Below, one piece after another: positions 26,901-38,900 of a stretch of DNA of 64,000 nt (its first letter is position 1; each line of letters opens with the position of its first letter). Source of the DNA: Tyto alba. Its lineage: Eukaryota > Chordata > Aves > Strigiformes > Tytonidae. Location: contig NW_024881282.1 in the NCBI RefSeq assembly GCF_018691265.1, positions 53,451,122 to 53,515,121 of the forward strand, read 5' to 3'. Below the pieces are notes generated by a model that ran no database searches, was not told the origin of the DNA, and saw nothing but the letters and a program-made list of their open reading frames with translations. The position numbers and the translations under genes were made by a program.

Positions 26901-29900
26901 AGTGAACAATCTGCCAAAGAGGAGGAGAGGAAACATTAAAGCGGAGAAAACACAATTACTAACATAAGCCCCCAAATACAAATAAAGTAAAACTAAATTA
27001 TAAATTAAGACAGGGATACATTAATCCTAAATAGCATTAAGAAAATGTAAATTGAAGTTTAATTAAGCAACAATACTGAAGCAGTGGAGCATGTAAAAGG
27101 CAATAAATATTCAAATATATAAACGCAACACTTTGGTGATGAAGAACAAAAGACTTTTCCAAGAGAGCAATTGCTGGTGCTTCTGTAATATTTTGGGCCA
27201 ACTGGACAGTTACATGCCTTTATCACTCTGATTTAGTTAAAAATCCTACAAAACCACTGTGCTTTTCCTGGTTCTGGTTCTACACACGGCCTCTCCTGCA
27301 CTGGTGGTGAGATATGGTTATCCAATGAGGAGAATATTCAACCTGGGAGCAGTCAGAGCTCAGAAACATGAGTTCTGAGTTGTGTGTGTTCTACCACCCT
27401 CTGTTACCAGACAGCCTCCATGGGCCAATCTCAGTAGTAACAAAAGAACTGCAAACATTTGGAAAAGAGAAGATGTTATTGATCAGAACATGTGGTAAGA
27501 GAAACCTGGTGTCAGCAATAAATGAACTGTGCTATGCTAACAGCCAGGGCTGTGCAAGCTAAGTGTATTTTACAGGCAAGGGTAGCACAAAGGGGGGAGA
27601 AGAAAGCAAACAACGGTAATGTAAGGTATCTGCCTCCTTTAGGACCACTGTTTTGAAGGATAAAATCCAATGTGGTATCTCTATGTGGGGGTCACTCACT
27701 GCTTCCACTTGGTGTGGCACATACTAGTAACAGAGTGAATGCCTAATGCATATTTTACACACCCACTGAACATCAAATGGGACTGAGTTACACTTGAAGA
27801 TGTAATTTTTATGGTCAATTTGCAGCTGACAAGTAATCTACATGAATATGTATTAGTGCTGAAGTTAACAATTTGTGCTTCTTTCTACTTTGGTAGATGA
27901 GTGCAATCCAACTCAAAGATATGTATGTATTAACTCACCAGTGCCACTTACTGCTCTTTCAGATCTATTTAAGAAGCCATTACAGGAGGACAAACACAAT
28001 GGCCTCCACTGTCACTTAGGGAAGGAAATAGTTGTCATTTTGTTGAAACTTTTTCAGGAAGACTTGAGAATTCAGAACATAGTTTTTTACTGTTTAAGTA
28101 ATGGGCAATAGTCTGGAAAAGCGATAGAATAATTTCCTTTCATAACATTTATGCCGTTAGGTAAATGGGCACTGCTGGCAGGAATGGAGTGAAATGATGA
28201 AAATCAGAAGGAAAAAAGATGTAAGTTTTCATCCATCCTGGCATCTTGGTATATCAAATTTAAGGCAAGGGAGATGAAACCATCAAGAATTACAATGACC
28301 TGAGCAGAAGCTAAGCAGCCTGGGTGGCTGAGATGTGTCTGCTGCTGCATTGCACAGCTATGTGTGTAAAAGTGAACTGTGATTCATGTGTATGAGAACT
28401 CACACTGGGAGAGGAACTGCAGTCCCCCAGCAGTGAAGGTAAATTATGGCCAGCCCTAAGCACAGTTTTAGTGCCTCCATTTAACTCCTGTTACAAATAT
28501 TTTGCTTGTGTTTGGCCTAGCCTTTTTTCTACAAAGGGGCAAAAAAGAAGCGCACTGCAACTCTCCTTCCTTTCCCCCACCCCCCTTATTTTACCCTCTG
28601 CATTGCAGAGTGTGGCTGGGAGCAATAGTAGACACTCCTTTTGCTGAGAATGCAGAATTATGGCCCATAATCAGACGGATTCTTTACATTCTGTCCTACC
28701 TTTCATGCCTGCTCTGGAGAAGTAATAATTTGCCACAAATTTTATCTAAACCAGTTCATAAACGCAAACAGAATAACATTGTTCTCATGAGTCTAATTAA
28801 TACAAATTGTAATAAAAGTCAGTCATTTTGCACTGCTTCCACTGCATTTGCAAAAGGGAAAGCATTAAATCACAATGCTCTATTTCATTTGGAAATATAT
28901 GCATAAATGCAAAGGAATTCCTCAGTGGCTGTACTGAGGAAAGGTTCATTTTGCAGCTGTAGCCTCAATTATGCTTGACATCCATAACTAAGTACTTCAG
29001 TTTCAAGGGGTTTTTCACTGGCAACATTACATTTCCATATAAAATGTGTGACATTCTGCCCTTTTACAGTTTTATGTGAACATTAACTTTATGAATTTGT
29101 TTTCTCCCTCCTCTCTTCTATAACAATTTCTGCAAATTATTAAAAAAAACACACTGACATTTATCCCGAAAAACTATTTGGAAACAACTTAATGCTTATT
29201 CTTTTCCTCACTGTTTATCAGACAGTGAATGCAATATGAATTAAGAGTATTTAAACCCTCTCAACTGAAAATGTGAAAGCTTTCTGGACTTGACATATCA
29301 ATCGTGTTCTAAAGAAGTTACAGTAACGTGTGTTCTCACAGAGGAAGGAAAGTCAGGCCCTGCTGCCATTAACATGAAGACCAGCATACTTAATATGTGA
29401 GGCCACTGGAGCACAGAAAAATAAACTAACGGAACTATGACAGGTTCAAAGTCTGAATTGGAAGAAAAATCTTGCCTAGACTGACTTGCTTTTTGCAAGA
29501 TACACAAAGCACTAAGGTTAACAGACAGCAATGGAAAGGGTCTTTGAGACTGCCAGTTTTTGACAAATATGTGCCACATAGGTGCTATTTAAACTAAACT
29601 GTGACAGGCATTATATTCTGATATGCTTGTTGTTTTTTATTTGTTTGTTTGTTTTTAAAAAAAGCATCTCATTCCCTGGAAGTGGTGGGCCACTTAACAA
29701 AGTACACAGACTAGGTACACAGCTGTAAAAACACTCCACCTCAGGCTTCTCAGATAATCAGAAGATGCAAACACACAGCCCACTGTTCCCAGTGTGTGGT
29801 TTTGGGGCTGGCTGTGGTTGCAAGGCACAAGAGCTGTTTCCTTCTCTCCTCACACCACATTCCCCACTGTGACAACACAAAGTAAACTCACCCCAATGTG

Positions 29901-32900
29901 CTCAAAGAGAAAACCCCTTTTGTTCTGCCATGTTGCAAACTCACCTCTCCTCCTTCTGCTGAAGGAACGCACTGACATGCCATTTCAGAGTGCCCCTAAC
30001 AATAACTTTGTGGAAACCAAACCAAACAACAAAATCATCCTCTCCTGGCTTCCTCCAAAACCTGCCAGAAACAGATCTGGGACTCTTACAACACCTTATC
30101 AGGAAGAAAATCCTATGCTTTCTTCTGTAACAGCAACAGCAGAACTGCTCAGTCATTACACCTCGTTTTCACAAGCGGTTGTGGAGATGATAATCCAGGT
30201 TTTTGACAGCTTCAGAGAACAGCCAGTCTAAACCAGGATCAGATAGCAACATCCCCTTTTCAATAACTGTCCCATTTTAAAATGTGGCTGCTAAAAGCAG
30301 TGACTTTGTTTCAGGCTATTAGTTGTTACTGATTTCAGCTCTGCCAGATGATACTATTATATAAAAAAATGGTTGTCGACTCTTGCGCAAAAAAAAAAAA
30401 AATCTCATGCCTACCTTGAACATCCTCTAAGGAAACTAAGGCCTAATGCTAGGGATCTAGGATTCACTACTATTTTTCTTGAGGTTCTTAACAACAGGAG
30501 ACCATTTTGCGATAACTGAACTGGATCCCTCTCAGACAGTGATGCTCTGAGAGGTTAGTGAATCTCTCCTGCATGCGCAGGTGCCATGCACACATGCTCA
30601 GTCCACCGAACTTCTAACCCTCCTTCCAAATATCCCATCCTGTCTTCAGAAGATTCAATGGAAAATGGAAACTCTTTGCAATCTTTCAGCTTCCTTTTCT
30701 TGGAACACATTTGAAAGGTTGTTTCGGGCAAATATTTTTGCATCTCCTAAGCACTCACTTGTATAATCTCTGTAAGCTGAATACTCATTCTTGGTATTTT
30801 ACAATTCTATTTAAAACTCTTCAACACAGTGGAGTGCAATACCACCTCCACATATAAGTAACACCATTTATATTTTTCTTAATGATTAGTCAAAATAATA
30901 AAGTCATAAAGAGATCCAATGGGCAGAGTCTGACAGCAGAAATTTTGAAAAGGAAATCTGGTACAAATGTTTAACGATGAAAGTGATTAATCATTTGAAC
31001 AGCTTATCCAAGAATGTGGTAGATTTTATGTCAACTGAATCCATTAAATCAATAAATTTTTCCAGTAGACATGCTTTAATTCATCCAGACATTATGGAAA
31101 TCAGCGCAGGATTATTAGGCAAAATTCCATCATCCCTGTCATGCAGAAAGTTACTCAGTCAAAACGCTCTCTTTTTAGATTTCAGTTTCTATGACTAGCA
31201 GGTATTTTCTGGACTGTGGCACCACACTTAGCTAAAGCTGAACTCAGGCAGAACCAAGATTATGCTTCCTAAAGAGACAGTGTACCCCTCAGCATCAGGG
31301 ATCAGACTGTTAAAACTGCAGTTCTGAGGTCCTTCAGGACTCCCCAGTACCACTGAGTCTGTAAGTAGCAACAGCTGCAGAAAACCCCGCAAAAACCAAA
31401 ACACAAAATACTGCACACAGACCTGGTCACAGCGATCCAGGCATTTGTAACCTCCAGGCTGAATTCCTGCAATCCTCCCTATGTGAGAAGAAAACCCCAC
31501 ACGTTGGGTTCCCTCAGCAGGGAGCAGAGAAGCCCATCGATGGCTGGCCCGGGACACTGCACACATCGCTCTGCGGTCCTGCCTGCTGGACTGAGACCCC
31601 TTTTGCCAAAATAACAGACTTTAGAGAGAGCCTGACCTAATTAATATCCCAAAGGACTGGCCCTTATTACCTGTGAAACTGCCTCTTTCTCCATTCGGCT
31701 GAAGCAGGCAAGTTATAAAGGAAGGGTTGAAAGGAGGAAATTCTTCCACAAAGCTAGCACCTCTGACCACTTCTAATGGGCCCACAGGGAACAGCAAGCC
31801 TACTGATGGTTGGCTTGGCCTCACCCCTCCTCAACATCTGCAAGGATCTGTGAACTGGAAGTTGTTTTGTGCATGCCAGAGCAATTCACTCACCCACTGA
31901 GAACTTACTAAATTACTAAAACCTCTCTGTGTCTGGCTACGAACACCAGCAGTGCACAGACCCATGCAACGCTCCGCCAAGGCATCTCGCTACAACCTGT
32001 GTGTTGGAAGGCAGACTGGGCTCTTCCACAGACAACACTCAGCTGCTCCCCTCTGTTCCTGCACTGAAGGGTTTCCCCACTGGCTGGATCGGGGGTTTTA
32101 AGCTGAGCACAATAAAGGTCCAGAAACACACAATGTCAAGCAGTTAGTTACTTATTCACCAGTGCTGACTGCAAGCTGCGGGGCATGAAAACCTTCGTGT
32201 AAAGTAACATACTCTGTTTGCACAGTCATGACTTCATCCCCTTCTGTCTGCCCCAGTGCACAGAGGAAAATAATAATGTGTTTAAATTCAACTATCTCTT
32301 GTATACCAAAAGATATTCTCCCTGCCCTATTAAACAAAGAGTTGTACTGTACACTAATCTCACTGGAAAAAGGGAACCACCACAGCTGCGAGTATGACTA
32401 ATAACTGACCCAGACTGTTACAGATGGCAAACAAATTGTATCAGAAAAATCTGTGAAGTTAGCTCTTTTTTCTTTTTTCAGGCTGCTACTGTACATATGA
32501 AAGTAAAATTCTATTGAGAAAGTAACAGAGATTTTTACTTACTGATACAAGAAATAAGATCATTAAATCTTTCCTTAGGAAAGACAGGATTTTCCAGCCC
32601 TCGGAAATAGAGCTTCAGTACTCCAGCAACTGAGTTAATGTCATGGTTACTTTGGTCATCTGCCAAAGGATTTTCACCTTAAAAAGTAAATAGAGTGAAT
32701 GAAACATACATGCAGAAGCATTCTTGCATGCAACATTTTTACAGGTGAGTGACATTTTTGGGGTTTTTTGTTTTCAGTGTGTGGGAGGTGGCAATGCAAG
32801 CAATCAATTAAGATAATAAACAGTGATTTAGAAATCCCAGGCTATGATTAAAGTAAAACTGGCAGCCCAAATAAAGCTTCCTTTAAATTACATAACATAG

Positions 32901-35900
32901 TGATATCCTAGTTCCTGAATTTCCAACTAGGTATTTATGGACATGTTGTGATTTACAGTTAGTAAAATAATTAAAAAAAAAATGTTCTTAATCGAATAGG
33001 GTTCCTCAGACTATTCTTTGAGAGGTTGCATAAAGCAAACTGAGTTAGATAACTCTTTGAATTGAAAATATGTCTTAATTCTGAAAAATTAAACCATTCA
33101 GGAATATGTGCAACCATTTTGTGAAAACACTGTATAGGAACTGAGACCCTAACTGAAACCTCAGCCATGACTGAACTACATGTGATTTTAAAGACTTAAT
33201 CTTCATTTTGAAACACTTTAAAACATATGCATCTTCCAGAATAACACTACCTAGGAGACAAAGTTAACAATGAGGGAGATTTGAAAGCTGGAGAATAGGA
33301 GGATGTGGCTTCACTTAGCATATAAAACCAGCTGGTTCACGTATCTTGTCAAAGACGAGATCAGGTTTAATAAGACATGTAACTAATCCTGGGGAGAAAA
33401 ATCCTGTGCATATTTTTTCATGCTTTTAGTGACAAGACATTGTTTCAAGGGTTTTCTCGTTAGCAGATGATCTGTAAAAGGTTTTTCTGGAAATTAAAAG
33501 AAAAACCAGCTTCCAAGACCCAAGAAAAGAGAATGCATCATAACTAGTATTGTTTTAACACAATTAGGGGATTGCTGGATCCTGGGTCCCCTAGCAGAGC
33601 AATCCTAGGCTGGCTGTTTGTAAGCCACTTGTTTAAAAAGCTGTTTTCACTTCATGGCATCCTTCTCTGGGGCTGAAGTTTCCTTTGGGAATGAAAACAG
33701 TGGTTGAAAATGGAACAACCCCTTCACAGCCCGTATTCTCATTGATCATGATGCCATTTTGGCAGAGAGGCCAGAAAGTTGAGCACTTGTATTCCAGAAG
33801 ATCAAGTAACAGGGCTCTCAAATTGCGTTAAGTAGTCTCTCGAATCTAATTAAAAACTATAATCTTTCCTTTCTGGGGATCTTTAAAACAAAATCTAGAC
33901 ACACTATTATTTGTGGTTTATCATTAACAAAAGACTAAATTTTACAGTTGATTCAAGAGTCCTATGCCTCATCTAAGCAAAATGAAAAACAATCTCAACC
34001 TCCTAGGACATAACCAGGGAAAAAACATGTACGTGTAATCACTATACTTCATCTTTAAGCATATGATGGTGCAATGTTTTAGATGTCGTACACAAAGTGC
34101 ACACAAACTGCTTAAACACCCAAGAAGGTAATTAGAATTTAAAATATTTTAAAATGTCAGATATTAAGGTGCTTGAATAAATGAAAATGCAATTACCTCT
34201 CTCAAATGAATTTTTAATATCATTGACTTCCACCTGGGAACCAGACACTCTAAAAATTCCCTGATGCTGAAGACCTGCAGCAAAGATGGGAGACGGTGGT
34301 GAGAAATGAATCTAGTTTTTAAAATACTTTTAATCTCTATTTTAAAAACAAAGCTATGGTGGTAAATGCATTATACAGAAGACACACAAAAAAGTCAGGG
34401 CAATAATGAAATGACATAATATGTTTCAGAGCTTACCGTATAAATTGATAAATCTGATACAGCTTTCCACAATGAGAGGAATGACTTGTCCTGAATCCTG
34501 GAAAAACAAGAGTAGAAAGAGTGAACTGCAGATTGGAAAGAGGAACCCTCCCTACTCTGGCCTGAATGTGAAAATGCATTTTCTTGGTCAATCCAGATGG
34601 ACATACAGTGCTGGCAAAAAAAACATGTAAGAAAAAATATCATTCCTAACAGAGTTCTCTACCAATTTAGGGAGGGAGGGAAAGGAACAGGTGAAGAGAA
34701 AGGATTATGGTTCTTCATTAAAATCACTGAATTGGGAAATTCAGAGACTTCATTCTCTACCTCTGCCACTGTATCTGGCTAACACTGTATGTGACATCTA
34801 AGTTCATGCATGTGTTTTAGATTTTTGAAGCAATATGAGTTAAAGCAGTGAATTTGCCTTTTAAAAAGTTTATTATTAAGAACAATAATTCATGATGAAG
34901 ATGATCCTGCTGCATCCATTTAACTTACCTTTCTTTTTCTGGTGGAGAAAATCCTACATGGACCTAATTACATAGGACCTAACTCCTCGAGGTGTTTTTT
35001 TTCTGGTGAAAAATGCTGATCACAAAGAGTTGACAAGGCCTTTTGTGGACTGGCTGGACTATCAGAAATGTTCTTGGAGAAGAGCCACCTAATGACATTG
35101 CATGGGGTACCAGGTGTCTCCTCCTGACCTGGGAGCACTCCTACATGCTCTGCTGATTTCATGTGTCCTGAGGTAGGGCAGATGATGCCCTGACACGTTG
35201 TTTCAGGCTGCTCTAACTACCTGGTAACATACTGGGCGGTGAACTGCAGCCGCTTGGAGCTGTGCATGTGGTTCAGCTGCCTCTTCTGTAGGCACAAAAG
35301 GATTGGGAAAGGGAGGTCACAGCCTGCACCTCCCCGCCTGCAACTGGCAGAGCTCAGGAATCAAAGCCCCTGGTCTCAGCCATGATACAGCAGCAGGTCT
35401 ACAGCTACATCTTCAGTTAAGTAGAGGTGTTTTAATAAAGGAGAAAAAAATGCTCGTGATGGGAGGGGGAGAAGATGACTATACACTAATTTTCAGTGAG
35501 TTGTCTTTTTCTTTTAAACAGCTGATTTTCTGAAAGAACATCACAGTTCTTTGTGTGTTTTGGCACTTTAAAAAATGGATGTTTAACCCCAAGCACATTA
35601 ATGACTACAAGTCATCGAATATCTATTAAAGACACAAATCATATGATTAAAAATTATTTAGAAAAGTTGGTGCTTGTGCTGGAAAAATTACTGTTTCACA
35701 AATAATAGGTACCTTTGAAATTCTTGTCTTGGAAGCTATAATTTTTCTTTCGAAATGAATTTCAAATATGTAAGAGCTCACAGAATTGACTAATTCATTT
35801 GAAAGTTTTATATAAAACTAGTCTGTATTATAAAACCATGAATTCAAAAGCACCCTGTAACTCAGAATACACATTTCCTCTTACAAACTAGTCCTTCATT

Positions 35901-38900
35901 TTCATGCTAAATTACACTAATGGGAAGTTTGTGAATTAAGCCCAAGTAGGAGAAAAGTCAACTATTAAAAAAAATTTGAAAAATAACACACAGTGAAGCA
36001 ATGAAACAACGGATTTCCTGAGATAACCTAACCCCTGATCTTCTGTGTACTCCGTGTTGTTTTAGTGGGGCTTACAAAAGACTGTACTGCTAATTATGCT
36101 ATTTAAATTGTGATTTGTTTGTCTTTTAATTTAAAGCCTATCAAAGACTGGCTAGACAAGAACCAGTGTCTGGATGAGCATTTTCTGTTTGAGTTGTGTC
36201 ATGATTCAGAAACAGCTGAATGAAACAACCTGGAACAAGTCAGTTGATAAACCCAGGAATACTGTCATCTTCACCAACACTGAGCAGCCTGGCTCTCCAA
36301 AAAAGCATAGTATTAGAAAACATGCACAACATGCACCCGTCTCTCCTGTTAGTACACTGGTTCATGCAAAGAATGTAAAGCCTCAGAAAAGATAGTGTTT
36401 GCAGTAAGAAATTACAAAAAAATAAATTACTTTCATACCTGGTTTAGGAGAATCTGTTCAGAACCATGCACAACTTTGTAGTTAAGTAATTCCCTGAAAT
36501 AATCTAAACTAACAGCTTTGGATTTTCTATCTAATGACAGGAAAATAATTTGAAGTAATGATCTGTGTTGACGAAATGTCAGGAACAGTGACCCTACCGC
36601 TGCTGTGAATTTAATCTGATGTGTGTAGTCAGTGAATGTGTGTTTGGGACTAATTACTATTTCTTATGATGCAAAAATGTAACAAAGAGCAATTTGGTGT
36701 GATACTGTATTTCACCAGCTGTAATCCTTTTGTGCCTGCCAAAACGATTCATCCCTTTCAGGAATGATACAGTCTTTGGGCACGGATGCTTTCCTAGGTT
36801 AGCTCCCACACTGGTAAATGTCATGAGGCTACCAGCTTTCTTTCCCCTTTTTGTTTTGAAAGCCTAACTATGCAGGACTCGCCACTTGCAAAAGTAAGCC
36901 TTGTCACCCACACTGCCATGTAGCATAACCCTCTTCTCTGAGGGAAAAGGATGGGGTACTATTTCTCCTGATTTGTTCTGTGCTTCTCTAATCCAGGGGC
37001 TTTTATTTGTGGCAGTTCTTGCTTCTTTGCTTACTTTTGTCCTTAAGCAAGAAACTGTTCATGATATTCACCTCTTGCATTGTGTGACAATTTCCTGAAA
37101 GGCTTTGCACCTCACAGCCTGCATAATAATACTTTTCCCTATAGTTGTACTGAGGCTGGCTGAAAGTTTGATTCAAAGACAGGTAAGCTGGTATGGTGCC
37201 ACTGAGCACAGAATTTGTTCTGCAAAATATTTGCCTCTAGCTATGTTGCACAGGAAGAAAAAAATAAAGTGCCTGTAACATTCAGACCCAGTTCACAGAG
37301 CTTGCAGTTAGGAATGCAGTTTACTGAATTTATAAAGATAATGTTACATATTTTCTGAAGACTTCTTTCCCTTAGCTCTGTCAGCTAGTGTTCAGAGGTA
37401 CTAATTGACTGTGATGGGCAGGTGCTTGTTAATGAATAAGGAAACATCCATCATTCAAGACCACAATCACTCCAGAATTGTGCTCTGGTTTTGCTTGCTG
37501 TACTGGTACACTCATTTCTTAATGCAAACTTCTCCCTCCAGGTCTTTGAAAGAACTAATTTTGAGCCAGGCGTGAACGCAACCCGAGAGCGAGGCGGAGA
37601 TGGTTCTCTTGTCACCAGAACGATACCTGATGTCTTGTGTGAGAGTTCCTTCGGCCTCGGCTAGAAGCATTATTAGAAATAAAAGTATGAGAAAGAAGAA
37701 GATAGTAAATACAGCAAAGATACAAGATCCAGAATAGCGTTGATCACAAATTCACACAATATAATAAATTCCTAAAGTCACAGGAAATCAAAGGCTGGAT
37801 ATCAAACCCAGGGTAATACTGCTTCTCCACAGACTTTGAATACTGAATGTAATGAAAACGGCAAGCAGGAAATAGTGCTAAGTCGTGGGATGCACCACTA
37901 CATCCTATCCTCTACACAATGGTAAGTTTCCTAATAAAACCAGGCTGCCAATACTACGCCTATTTGATTAACGAAATCGTAGGGAGGTTAATGTGAGAAA
38001 TTAATCCCCCTCTTTCCCTCTGACTTCAGGAAGTATTATATTGATCAACCGGGAAAGAAAAGAGCCCCAGGACAGACTTAAACATAATGATCTGCCTCAG
38101 CTCACGTGAGGTGGTGACCATTATAGTAAGAAGTGTTGAGATCAGCCACTCGGGTGGCTGGTGCCAGTACCTTGATGAATGACTCCAAATCACCATTAAA
38201 CAACTTAGCACTATACTGGGATCGGGGTCTGAGCTTCCTGTGTTTCTGGGGCTTAGGGGGAAGATTTGGAGGCCTAAGGGAAGGGAATATGATTACTGAG
38301 CAAGGTATAATTAAGTCACACGAAATGTCTGTAAGCTCATGGTAAAACAACAGAACACTGTAAAGGAAGAAATAAACACAGTACTTATCAAATAAAGACT
38401 TTCCATCAAATTTAACAGTGATTAACAAGTAGAGAGCTCCCCCATTAAAAATGCATTATTTATGGGTAAATATTGACATTCTTTACGAATCCCTGCTTTG
38501 CAGTTTTATCATATACATTTATTCCAAACACTGCACAATTGGAATGGCGTTTTTTGTTGTGGTCATGCATGAAATGTGCAGCAAACACTGGAATTCATCC
38601 TGCCAGCTGCGGCAGAACACAGGCCACTCAAAGCACCTCTTATCAAGCAGAAAAGTTGCTTTGTGCTGAAGAAGCTTCAAATGCAAATTAAAGCTGCTCA
38701 ACACACTCCTAAGATGCTTCAAAACCAAGCTGTCTGCATTTTCAACTAGAGCCAGGAAGGTTAAACAGCTTTAGTCTTCCACATCCAACCACCAACATCT
38801 TCACACAAGAAAATAAACACCTTGCAAATTAGCTAAAGGAAATAAAAGAATATCATCAACCTGAAACAAATAAACAAAAGCAACAAAATGCAAAAAAAAA

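Larger units (their letters stand above)
22208..32542 (-). other. SRGAP1 longest intron (10.3 kb)
   Basis: 10335 nt between RhoGAP exons. It contains an old CR1 piece (26330-26505), a GC-richer patch (about 23940-24700), and a stretch at 28630-28920 that looks like conserved regulatory DNA. Open frames at 28502-28906 and 29794-30231 (+) have no recognisable content. Confidence 0.8.

Noticed and set aside
29794..30231. 145-codon + strand frame in the long intron
   Set aside because: Composition is not protein-like in a family sense; no homologue recognised; likely chance.
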